From the NCBI GenBank assembly GCA_004154925.1, contig QJNS01000018.1:434001-498000 (forward strand): a stretch of 64,000 nt of DNA, written 5' to 3'. The DNA is from Monosporascus cannonballus. Lineage: Eukaryota; Ascomycota; Sordariomycetes; Xylariales. Made by a program: the position numbers and the translations under genes. Under the pieces are notes generated by a model. The model saw nothing but the letters and a program-made list of their open reading frames with translations, ran no database searches and was not told the origin of the DNA. Positions 38,259 to 48,100 of this stretch are shown one piece after another (the stretch's first letter is position 1; each line of letters starts with the position of its first letter).

Positions 38259-38789
38259 TTGATATCCCTTAAGCACCAAAGCGCAATAGAGCAAAGTTAT
38301 GGAGGCATCCCGATATACAAGGTTTTGTGTTCTCAAATGCATTGCCAGCAGTGGGAGACAACTGTCAGTAGGCCGGCAAAATTCATAGAGCTCGATACCA
38401 CACGTCCGTATCGGCCTCTAGGCCATCAAGCTTCCTTGTTGACCGCCTACCGGTATGATATCCGAGATGCTTGGCCCAGAGCCAGCTTGAGTTCAGCCCC
38501 ATGTGGGGCCCTGACTCACATAGGTAGGCGGACAATTACATGTCATGCTCAAGGACGCACGCGGAAAAAACAGCCGCGCCCAACGGCATTCGTATGTAAT
38601 CTTCATGAGCCTAGGCTCGATTGCTCCAATGTAGGACTCATACTGCAAGCTGCTAGGTATAAGTCACAACTTCACATACGACATAACCTATCGGTGGGGC
38701 GGTCCAGGCCTATCTTGGCATTGTACATAGATGTGCGCGATCATTCAATAGAGGATCACGACTCTCGCAAGTATGGACGCTGCGTCTAG
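38259..38789 (+). CDS. Unrecognised open frame of 176 codons in the gene island
   Basis: This is the second-longest uninterrupted frame in the island. The predicted product is rich in Arg, Ser, Leu, His and Cys, has a short basic stretch (T-R-K-K-Q-P-R-P) near residue 102, no signal peptide, no membrane segment and no motif I recognise. It runs divergently from the HET gene with about 230 bp between the starts. Opposite-strand frames in the same stretch also contain readable runs broken by stops. The composition gives no strong support for coding, so it may be chance or the remains of a spliced gene. Confidence 0.2.
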   Translation: MISLKHQSAIEQSYGGIPIYKVLCSQMHCQQWETTVSRPAKFIELDTTRPYRPLGHQASLLTAYRYDIRDAWPRASLSSAPCGALTHIGRRTITCHAQGRTRKKQPRPTAFVCNLHEPRLDCSNVGLILQAARYKSQLHIRHNLSVGRSRPILALYIDVRDHSIEDHDSRKYGRCV

Positions 38790-39025
38790 ACTCTTTGACA
38801 GACAGACGACCGGGCCGGCGCCGTACGTCCTGAGGACCGAGGGAGGTAGGGAGCCCAGGCCCTTGGAGGCTACATCGAGAGCATCGTTAGCCGGAATTGC
38901 CGTATGATGCCGACTAAAGAGCCGTCGCAATTAGCTGTTCAGTTAAAAAAGAATAATCGAAAGCTAAAGGCGCTAAGGTGCTCCTACTAGGTAGTTCTGG
39001 TGTTCCTGAGCTAGCTGTTTACGAC

Positions 39026-39493
39026 TCAAAGATGTATTTTTGGGTAGAATCGTAGACGTGACCGGTAGGACCCCCGCGATCCCATCAGACCCTTCCGAAT
39101 ATTTCCGTAACCGTGGTTAACAAGACTATCCTCGAGTGTCGTCATGGTACTTTCTCTATACCAATGCATGGATGCTCTGTATAGCTTTATGGACCCCCTA
39201 GAACGACTCCTTTGACATCCTCTCGACCATGAGACATTAAAAGCCCACGAAAAATGGATATCGGATGAGTTTTTTTTTATTATTCGTGAGATAACGATGG
39301 GGCGCCAAAGAAAAAGATATTGGCCTAGATTAAAGTCCATTGAGGTTGATATCGCACTGTATTTGAATTCGATTGAATGGATAGCGATATCGAGACATAC
39401 AAGTTCAAGTAGGATGATCATCGGTGGTTCTCGCGAGCAACCAGCGAACACGTGGAGCAAGGCTGAAGTCCAAATTGTCGAGAGGTGCCCCAC
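39026..39493 (-). CDS. Unrecognised open frame of 155 codons near the right edge of the island
   Basis: This is an uninterrupted - strand frame in ordinary-composition DNA. The first 60 residues are hydrophobic with a possible membrane-spanning stretch (roughly residues 24-40); the remainder is Ser/Arg-rich. I recognise no family. It ends 60 bases inside the island and starts about 60 bases from the border of the inverted-repeat element at 39552. It could be a chance frame. Confidence 0.18.
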   Translation of the reverse strand: MGHLSTIWTSALLHVFAGCSREPPMIILLELVCLDIAIHSIEFKYSAISTSMDFNLGQYLFLWRPIVISRIIKKNSSDIHFSWAFNVSWSRGCQRSRSRGSIKLYRASMHWYRESTMTTLEDSLVNHGYGNIRKGLMGSRGSYRSRLRFYPKIHL

Positions 39494-39551
39494 ATATAGA
39501 CATTAACATGACGTACAGTAAGAGCTCTAGCAAACAGCACTGAGTACGGAG

Positions 39552-39906
39552 TGTTACAGGGATCACTGCGACAAAACCCAAAAATTATAAATAGATACAC
39601 GCCCGAGTAAATTTAACTGAAATTTTAATGAATTAGACAGAAATTCGAAGTTTTCCTAAGTATAAATATGCGTTAAACAAAATAATCGAGTAGATTTAAT
39701 TAACTAACTAATGTAACTAATCAAACTCACCTAACTAACTTAATTAATTTAATTAATTTGACTAACCTAATTTAGTTAATCTTATCATCAATTTAATCTT
39801 ATTATCGACCTAGCTTTATCGTTAATCTAATTTTATTATCGATTTAAACTTATTGTCAACTTTGTTTTTAAAGCTTAAAATCTTAAAAGCGTATTATAAG
39901 ATATTA
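39552..39906 (+). repeat. Left terminal inverted repeat of the large element
   Basis: It starts TGTTACAGGGATCACTGCG and continues GACAAAACCCAAA. It is matched in inverted orientation by 63657-64000, imperfectly but in order. The inner half is made of short TTAATTA and CTAA-type repeats and a 17-bp tandem array. The step from ordinary DNA to AT-rich DNA occurs here. Confidence 0.55.
39779..39863. repeat. Subterminal tandem repeat, five copies of a 17-bp unit
   Basis: Five adjacent 17-bp units start at 39779, 39796, 39813, 39830 and 39847. The unit resembles ATCTTATTATCGACCTA and each copy differs by a few bases. Related sequence (AACTTATATCGGCGAT on the - strand) is found in the right inverted repeat. 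Subterminal arrays of this kind are transposase-binding sites in several DNA transposon groups; that role is only inferred here. Confidence 0.75.
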
Positions 39907-40774
39907 AAAAAAAATATACAGGCTAAAGTTATATTATCTTTTCGAACTTGATATAAAGGTTGGCTATATATATAAGCGGTTTCATTTTAAAAATAAAGAA
40001 AAAAATTAGATTTTAAACTGTTTTAATATGTATATTATCTTATTACTTTAATCTTTTAATAAAATTTAATAAATTAAAACTTTTATATTAACTTAAATTA
40101 ATAATAAATTATTTTATTATCAAATATTTCTTTAATTTTATTATTATTATTTTATTGTTTTTTAGTATTATTATTTTATTATTATTTTATTATTATTTTA
40201 TTATTATTTTATTATTATTTTGTTTTATTCGTTATTACTATTATATTTCGATTAAGTAATTCGATTATCTACCTGATAAATCTTATTATCGTTAAATTAT
40301 TATTTAGTAATAATAGATATTTTGCTAATAGTAAAAACGTTGCCGATATAGGATTTGCGAAACTGTTAAAGTCGTTATCTAGAATATTGCTATTATAAAT
40401 TTGCACATTATTTAAGATATTACTTTAGGACATTAATAGAATATTGCTATTATAGATTATCTTATTAAAATTAAACTTTATTTTAAAGATTATAACTGCG
40501 TTTGCAGCGTAATTATAGCTAAGTAACTTGTCGTATTACGTTAATTCAATTTGTAAAAAACTTATAAAAATAACAAAACTCTTAAAATAAAGGTTAATAT
40601 CAAATTATAATTTTTTTAGTTTCGTTTTATACATTAGTATATAAACTTTTTTAAAAAGAATTTAAAAATGGGCAAATTTAATAAGGATAAAATATTATTA
40701 TAAAATTTAAAAAATTATATATATGTATATATAATGTTAAAAAGGCTTTTTAACTATATATTGAAGTGGGGCGG
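39907..40774. other. AT-rich, gene-free stretch with low-complexity DNA
   Basis: No reading frame or family match is visible. It contains the 11-bp tandem repeat at 40167-40221 and ends in a purine-rich run (GAAGTGGGGCGGAG, 40761-40774) that resembles a polypurine tract. Confidence 0.5.
40167..40221. repeat. 11-bp tandem repeat, five perfect copies of ATTATTATTTT
   Basis: Copies begin at 40167, 40178, 40189, 40200 and 40211 and are identical. Similar but imperfect units flank the array on both sides. Confidence 0.95.
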
Positions 40775-41060
40775 AGTGTTACACCCATTATCAGACTCGG
40801 CTGATCAGAAAGCCTGAATTTCCCATATATATTAAGAAGTTCTTTTTCGCCATAAGTTTAACCCCCAGGCATCACCAGCGATCATCACCACTTAACATGT
40901 CTTTCGTCATTTCTTTCAGTCATCAAAGTTCAACACCATCAATACAATCGGATTCAGTTCTTCATTTTTCGATAGTCCCATTCCGTACCGTGACATAAAA
41001 TGGTTATCCGCACTGATCAAGACCAATTCCCCCCACACCAATTCAATATATAACTTTTTA
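40775..41060 (+). repeat. LTR-like island, possibly an LTR plus leader of an otherwise lost retroelement
   Basis: This short piece has ordinary composition within AT-rich DNA. It opens with TGTTACACCC directly after a purine-rich run, as an LTR would after a polypurine tract. It has a TATA-like CATATATATTA (40824-40834) followed by pyrimidine-rich sequence and CACTTAACA at 40889-40897. An ATG at 40897 opens a 33-codon frame (to 40998) with no recognisable family. A second ATG lies at 41000. No partner LTR was found in the window, so the right boundary is a guess. Confidence 0.35.
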
Positions 41061-43350
41061 TTCGAGTTTAATTTGTTTAAAATATTAAAAATATAAGTAA
41101 AAATTTTCATTTTATATATGTTTTTAAATCGAAACGCTTTTATTATTATAATAATATAATTATCGTGTATACTATTTTTATTAAAATTTCTAAAAATAAC
41201 TTATTATAGAAAAGATTTATATAATTATATTTTTATTTATATCGATTAGAATTATTATATTGTACTTTTAAAAATATATCGAATTTAATTATCTTGAACT
41301 TTCTTATGGGTTATCGCGTAATAACAAGAATTTGTATAAGTAAAATAATTATTAAACAGATTTTTCTTATATTAGATATATTAAAAAAACCAGGTGTATA
41401 ATAATACCATTAATAATTATATTATAATAATTTATAAAGATATTATAGTTGCTTATTTTCTAAACTTAAAAATAATTTTATCGGCTTTAATTTTAATTTT
41501 AAACTGTTTTAAAAATTATACATATATATATATATATAATTATATTTGATAAATATATAAAATGTTAAATTTATATTACTTACATTATAATTATAAAAAT
41601 ATTTTAAATCTAATTAGTCTTAATTTGTTATAATTAAAACATAATCATAATAACTCGTATAAATAAAAATATAATTAAATAAGTTTTTCTATATTAAATT
41701 ACCTTTGAACAGCTTATAATAAATTAATATTTGCGGTATTTACTTTATTATATTTATAAAAACATTATATTTGGTAATTTTATCGAATTTAAATTTAATT
41801 ATATTAACTTTAATTTTTATTAGAAAATTCGCAAATGTTTTAATAGACTTTATGAATTTATATTCTACGTAAATTTAAAGTATTTAATTTATTCGATTTC
41901 AATGAGATATAAGAATAAGAGAAATCTATTATTTTATTAAAAAATATATAAAACGAAAACGTTTTTCTGTATTTTAAACGTGGGTTTCGCTAGCTTACTA
42001 TAGGAACACGCTATTTAATTAGTTAATTTTAGCGCTTTTGTAAAATATATAAAAGCATATCAAAAATAGAAACGAATAAGCAGAGGTCTAAGCTAGCTAA
42101 AATAAGTTACAGATTTATAAAATCGCTTAATCTAGAACTCCATATAATGAATTATCTTAACAATAAATATAGATTTCTATTAAAACGCGCGATATAAAAA
42201 GGTTAATAATAAATTAATCAAAAAATATAAAATAAAATAAGCGTTATATATATAAAAAAGGTATTATATTATATTAAATAAATTATATTCATATTAGAAA
42301 AATTCAGTTATAATATTTGAAAATTAAGTATATTAATAAAATTAAAATACATTTATAAAAAATTGATTTTATAGAAATTAAAAAACTATATTATATAATT
42401 CTCTTATTTTATTATGAAATATATTTTTTACAATATTGTAATTATAAACTTTAATATAAATTAAACATTTATATAAATCTAATAAATTTATAGAATTTTA
42501 TAAAATTTAATTACTTTTTACTGTGATATATTTTAAAAATATACATTAAATAATTATAAAATATTATTGCGTTTTACTATATTAATATTATTGTTGTTAT
42601 TGTTTTCTTAAATTATAAATCTTAAAACTTTAATTGCTTAATTAATTATAAATTTGAATTTAGAAAAATTTAACTTATTTAATTTAATAAACTCAAATGT
42701 ATTAAACTTTATTTTTAATTCTATATTCATTATATATTTAATATTTTTAAAATTTCGAAATAATATAATATTAAAAATATTTTATTAAGGTACTATAGCT
42801 AATAATAATAATTATAATAATTAAAGATTGCTTGATTAATATGTATATAAATAGTTAAAATATAAAAGTCTTCTTAAGTATTTTCTTACTATGTAAATTA
42901 ATATTATAGAAATGTTAAAATTAAAAAACTGAAATTTTTATTCCTAGATATATTATATTAAAAATTTAAGTATTTAAAATATTTTATTTCAAATTAAATA
43001 AAAATATATTTCTTATTTATTTATTATTTCAGGAAATATATTAAACCACTTTATTAAATATTTTTATATATTTTTAAAAACTTTTTTAAATACATTTTTA
43101 TTTTGTTCTTTATTTTAAAATTTCGCTCAAATTGTTTAATTACGTAATATAAGTAATTTATTCCTATAAAAACCTAGATCCGTTTTTAAAATTAAAAACC
43201 GGTTTATTTTAGCCTTTTTTTGTTTATTTATTATCAATTTTTCTAAATCATGCGTTATAGTATAAATTCGTATTCATTGTTAGAGTATTTCATTTTGTGA
43301 AGTTCTAGATTAGGTCGTTGCTTGGTAATTGCGTAGTAGTTGCGTACTAG
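41061..43350. other. RIP-type AT-rich stretch, no assignable content
   Basis: It is dense in stops on both strands. A patch of intermediate composition at about 41985-42180 (CGTGGGTTTCGCTAGC) may be a less mutated remnant. I could not relate it to any family. Confidence 0.4.
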
Positions 43351-43627
43351 CACACTCTAACAGGGATTATTGCAGTTAGTGCGATACTCGTCCCAGTTTT
43401 TTCTGACAATTCAACTTTATTAGATTAGCAGCTCCGAAGTAGATTTCTATGCAAATTAGCCTAGAAGCTATCTAACCTAATTAGTCACTTTTTTATTATT
43501 AATCGTTTATATTGTCGTTATTTTTGATTATCTCTTTTAATTTATCCGATATGCTTTTTATAATATTTTAAGCAAAAATTCAAAAATTACTCTCTAAGCT
43601 TCATATAAGGCGTATTATAGCTTTTCC

Positions 43628-43817
43628 TGTTACAGGCTAGAGCCTATAGGGCAGCTCGGGCTTACGGAGCGAGCTCCTTAGCTCGAGCTCACCCATATGT
43701 ATATAGGGAGCAGCCACCTCGCTAGTGGCTAGCTGTTTCTCCCCTTCCCTCCTCACCTTGAATATAAACCTTTGTTGGGCCGTGCCTCCGTTCAACCTAC
43801 GCATTGTGCCCGTCACA
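43628..43817 (+). repeat. Family B solo LTR
   Basis: This 190-bp copy, TGTTACAGGC to GTCACA, is nearly identical to 36617-36806, with no internal region on either side. It is flanked by TTTCC (43623-43627) and TTTTC (43818-43822), consistent with one 5-bp target duplication with a C-to-T change. It arose most simply by LTR-LTR recombination of an element inserted in the small inverted-repeat element. Confidence 0.9.
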
Positions 43818-45000
43818 TTTTCAACGTTATATTATCCGTTTTGTAATAAAAATATAGCTAATTTTTTATTTAGAACTATACGTTTTTTATAAAGTTAAAA
43901 TTAAAACTTTTAAAATGTTATTTTATTCAGAACCTTTTGTATTAATTATAAATCGTATATTTCATAATTTAAGCTTTATATATAAAAATATTATTTGATT
44001 AAATATTATTTTAAAACATTTATTATTTTATTATTAAATAATTAAAAAACCAATATAATCGATATATTGTTATAATAAACATTTATATTTTAAGCTATAT
44101 AAAATAAAGGCTTTTTATTTTTTATATATCGTTTTTAAAAATATGCAATTATAAATTTTTACGCGAAAAAGTCGAAATTGTTAAGGTTTTCGCATTTATA
44201 AATAATAAACTTTTACTTAAAATTATCGTTCGTATAAATCTAGGTTTTATTAATAAGAAAATGAATATAGACAGGTTTTTAAGTTAATTTTCAGAATTAC
44301 GTATTAATTAAAATTAATGTTTTGCAAACGTTTACAAAAATCTTTAATTAAATCGTTAACTTTAATTAGCGATAGCAAATAATAATATTATAATTAAGTA
44401 ACTTTATTATAGAATTCATCGTATTTTTATTATACTATATAAAATTATAAATATATAAAACCTAATTTTAAATAATCTTCCGATATTAATAATTTTTATT
44501 GAAACTTTTTAACTGTGAAAAAAATTATTTATTATAATAAGGTACTTTTAATAATTATAAGATATTAAAAACCTTAATAAGGCTAATTATATTTAATATT
44601 GGAAATAACTTATTTATTTTTCTATTTTTTATATAACTAATTAACGATATTTTAAAACATTCGAATAACGATTTTTTATTGCGAATAAAACGACAACAAT
44701 AACTTATATATTTCTTTTTCGTTTTTCGTTTAAGTATCTAATGGACCTCCTTAATAGCAAATTGTTACGTAACAAATTACATACGTTTAATAGAGATAAT
44801 AATAAATCTTATAAGCTTAAAACGATTTTATAAAAAAAGCTTTTAATTAGCTATTATAAAAAAGTTTAAACGTAAAAAAAGATATAAAACGAAAACGTTA
44901 TAAATAACGTTTTTGCTATTATTTGTAACAATTTTTTATCTAGGCGTTAAAACTTTGATTTTATATTAGTTCTTACTAAAATAAATTAAATATATTATCT
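43818..45000. other. AT-rich interior of the small inverted-repeat element
   Basis: This is the main body of the element, dense in stops on both strands, with no recognisable transposase motif. Confidence 0.4.
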
Positions 45001-45112
45001 ATATAAATTTGTATAAAGAGTATAAGAAAGCCACTTATGCCAATGGGCGAAAAAGAATCTAGAACCGTAGGGCTTGTATGCCACTAACTGCAATAATCCC
45101 TGTTAGGGTATA

Positions 45113-48100
45113 AGAACGTTGTCATTATTGCGAAAAAGTTACCTCAGCTAGCTCAGGCCTCCCTAGCTCGTTTTTTTAATTTCTTCAAAGTCACTCAAAT
45201 ACCGCTCCATAATGCTAAATATTAACCAATCAAATTCCAAATCCCCGTAACGAACTAACGTGGCCTAAGTTATAATTACGTAAAAACGGTTTCGTTTAAT
45301 ATATTTGTTTTTTTAAAAAAAAAACAAAAATCCGTAATAACTTAATAATAAAATATTTTTGTAAATATATATATATATATATACGATTACTTTAATTATG
45401 GCTTATTATTAATATTACGATAATTTTAATTAAACCTATTTATTATTTTTAAACCTTAACCCATATAATAGTTATAATCTAAGCCCATTATATTATAATT
45501 TTTTTTAAAATATAATAAATCCGAATTTTTTTAATTTTACCGGGCTACGCCTTTAAAATAAAATATACGTACGTATACTTTAAATTTCTAACTTTAATAT
45601 AAAAATTAATATAACGTTTAAAACTTTTATTCGTTATTAGGTTTTGTATAATAATTTAAGCTAAATTATTAATTTTATTATTCGGATTAACTAATTAATT
45701 AATATATTTAAAAAACGAATATACGAATAATTATTAATATATAAAAATTAACAAAATATTTTAATTTTTGTTAATTAAAATCTCGTTATATATAAATATT
45801 ATATTATATTATACGGAATATTTATAATCTTTATAAAAAATTAAATTCCGTTATTTATTCAAAAAGTTATTATTTAAAATTAATATAATCCATATTATTT
45901 GGAACAAAAATTAACGTTTTATAAAAATATTTACTTTTAATTAATTTAAACTTTTAAACCAAATAATTATATATTAAAGAAAAAATAATAATTATATAGT
46001 ATAAAACGGCAAACGAAACGCTTTTATAATAATAATAATTCGAATATTTTTATATAATGTTTTTATAATTTTAATTAATATAATTAAAATAATTTCCAAA
46101 ATTAAGAATAATTACTTACCTTATTTATTAAATAAGTTTTTATTATTTTCGGATTTATTACGAAATAATATTAATATATTAAACGGGTTAAATATTTGCG
46201 AAATTTATTATATATTAAATAAAAATATAATTTGATTAATAAAGAAAATTAAAATTATTATATTAATTCGTTTATAATAATATAGTTTTAATTAAAGTAA
46301 ATTACGTTTTATAACAAAGTATAATAAAACGATATTATATTTTAATATAATAATTTTAATATTTAAAATTATATTCGTAATATACCGTTTTAATACGGTA
46401 TCGTTATACGGAATATTATTACCGTTTTTATTTATTATTATAATTATATTTTTTAAAATAAATTAAAATAATTTATATTTTCATTTAATTAATATTATAA
46501 AATAAAACAGTTTTATAAAAAATTATAATAATATTTAATATCGCTTAATATTTTTAATTAATTTATAATTAATATTATCTGGATGTTATTTTTAGTTTTT
46601 ATTAATATATTTTATAAACGTAATAAGCAAAAGTTTTCCGGTTTTCTTAAATTAAAACATATACCGTATAATAAATATCGTTTAATTTCGTTAAATATAA
46701 TTAACGAAAATGAAAATATTATCGAAAGTATTTATAATTTTTATCAAAATAATTTTAAAAAAAATATATATAAATTTATAGAAAAATAATTTTATCGGTT
46801 TTCGAAATTTTTTTATTTTATTTATAAACATTAGAAAATAATTAGTTATATTTGGAAAATTTAGTTTAATTAAGCCGAAATAACCGATTTATACGATAAA
46901 AAATAATAATTCTTTTTTGTTTTTATTTTATTTTATATATAAATAAATTTTTTATTTATAATTATATGTATTTATTAGCTTAATAATATAACCGGGACGT
47001 ATAAAATATAAATAACTTTAAAAATAAACTGTTAATTTTTAAATTAAATAAAATAATTACATTACAAATTATCGAAATTTTATTTTTTCAAACTTTTTAT
47101 TTTTTATATATATAATATTCGTATATTTATATTATTTTTATAAAAAATATGTATCCGATACGAATTATTTATAATAAAACTATTTAATATATATAAAACT
47201 TTTCGGAATGCTTTAATCGAAAACTTTTTTTCGAAAGCTAAATTTAACGAATTTATAAAATATATATATTTTAGGTTAATTATTACCGAATTTGAATTTA
47301 TCGCGTATAATATAATTTTTAAATATTTTAGTTACGTTAAATAATAAGGGAAATATTACAAGATTTTAATTAAAACGTATTAAGAAATAAGGATTTTTTA
47401 ACAAAAATATTTTATTATTATTTATTAATAATACGTTATTTAATAATATAAATAATTAAATAAATAATTCGTAAATATTTTATTTTTTAATTCCGAAATA
47501 TAATTTATTTATATTATTTATTAAGCGGTATAATCTTAATTAAAATATACCGAATAAAACGTTTTTATTAAGTAATTATAAGGCCGGAAATATTTTTAAT
47601 ACGGTTAATATTTTATAAGGCGATAATTCTTTTAATCGTATTAAAAATAATAATTAATTATTAAATAATATTATTTTTATTAATAAAAATTTACGAAATT
47701 ATTACGGTTTTTTTAAAAAACCTAAATTTATTTATATTTTTCGTATGTTATACGATATAATAATATTAATTATATTAAACGGTTAATACTAATATTATTA
47801 TTTTTTATAGGGCCGATTAATTTAATTATAATAAAAAATGTTTTATTTCGATTAGATATTATATTTTGCAATATTAAATTAAATTCTCATTAATTCGATT
47901 TTAATATTAAATTTAATTCCGATAAAATTTAAAGATAAAATATAAAAAATATTTAATAAAAAAGGCAAATATTATAATTTGTAACTTATTGGCGATTTCC
48001 GCTGTATAAAAAATAATATATATAATATTAATATTATTTCTTTTTAAAATTTATTTTTAATTAAGTATTATATATTTTTATAATGCGAATTTTATGCCCG

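Larger units (their letters stand above)
43351..45112. mobile_element. Small inverted-repeat element (about 1.76 kb), probably a non-autonomous DNA transposon
   Basis: A perfect 25-bp inverted repeat (43357-43381 and 45082-45106, opening CTAACAGGGATTATTGC) extends outward about five more bases with only transitions. The ends have ordinary composition while the middle is AT-rich. A family B solo LTR (43628-43817) sits inside; without it the element is about 1.57 kb. No transposase frame is visible. The terminus shares about 15 bases (ACAGGGAT, Y, A, Y, TGC, R) with the left end of the large element at 39552. No clear target duplication is seen. CAGGG-type ends recall the hAT superfamily, but the matching 8-bp duplication is absent. 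Confidence 0.65.

Noticed and set aside
37216..38342. Several frames overlapping the HET gene on both strands
   Set aside because: They are out of frame with the HET motifs, which account for this stretch.
39552..39565. TTAC, seven bases, A at the left border, the target pattern reported for Starship elements
   Set aside because: One short degenerate match is weak, LTRs in this window also start TGTTAC, and no captain (DUF3435) remnant was seen near the border. Kept only as an idea to test with the right flank.
39700..39780. CTAACTAA/TTAATTAA-rich DNA as degenerate telomeric repeats
   Set aside because: No CCCTAA periodicity; the pattern belongs to the low-complexity part of the inverted repeat.
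40167..40221. Direct repeats as a CRISPR array
   Set aside because: Adjacent identical 11-bp units without spacers, in a eukaryotic sequence.
43353..45110. hAT-type 8-bp target duplication around the small inverted-repeat element
   Set aside because: With CAGGG as the terminus the two flanks read CACTCTAA and TTAGGGTA, which do not match directly. The hAT assignment is therefore not supported.
46583..46789. 68-codon Lys/Asn/Ile-rich open frame
   Set aside because: It is typical chance sequence in RIP-saturated DNA. No motif, no composition difference from its surroundings.
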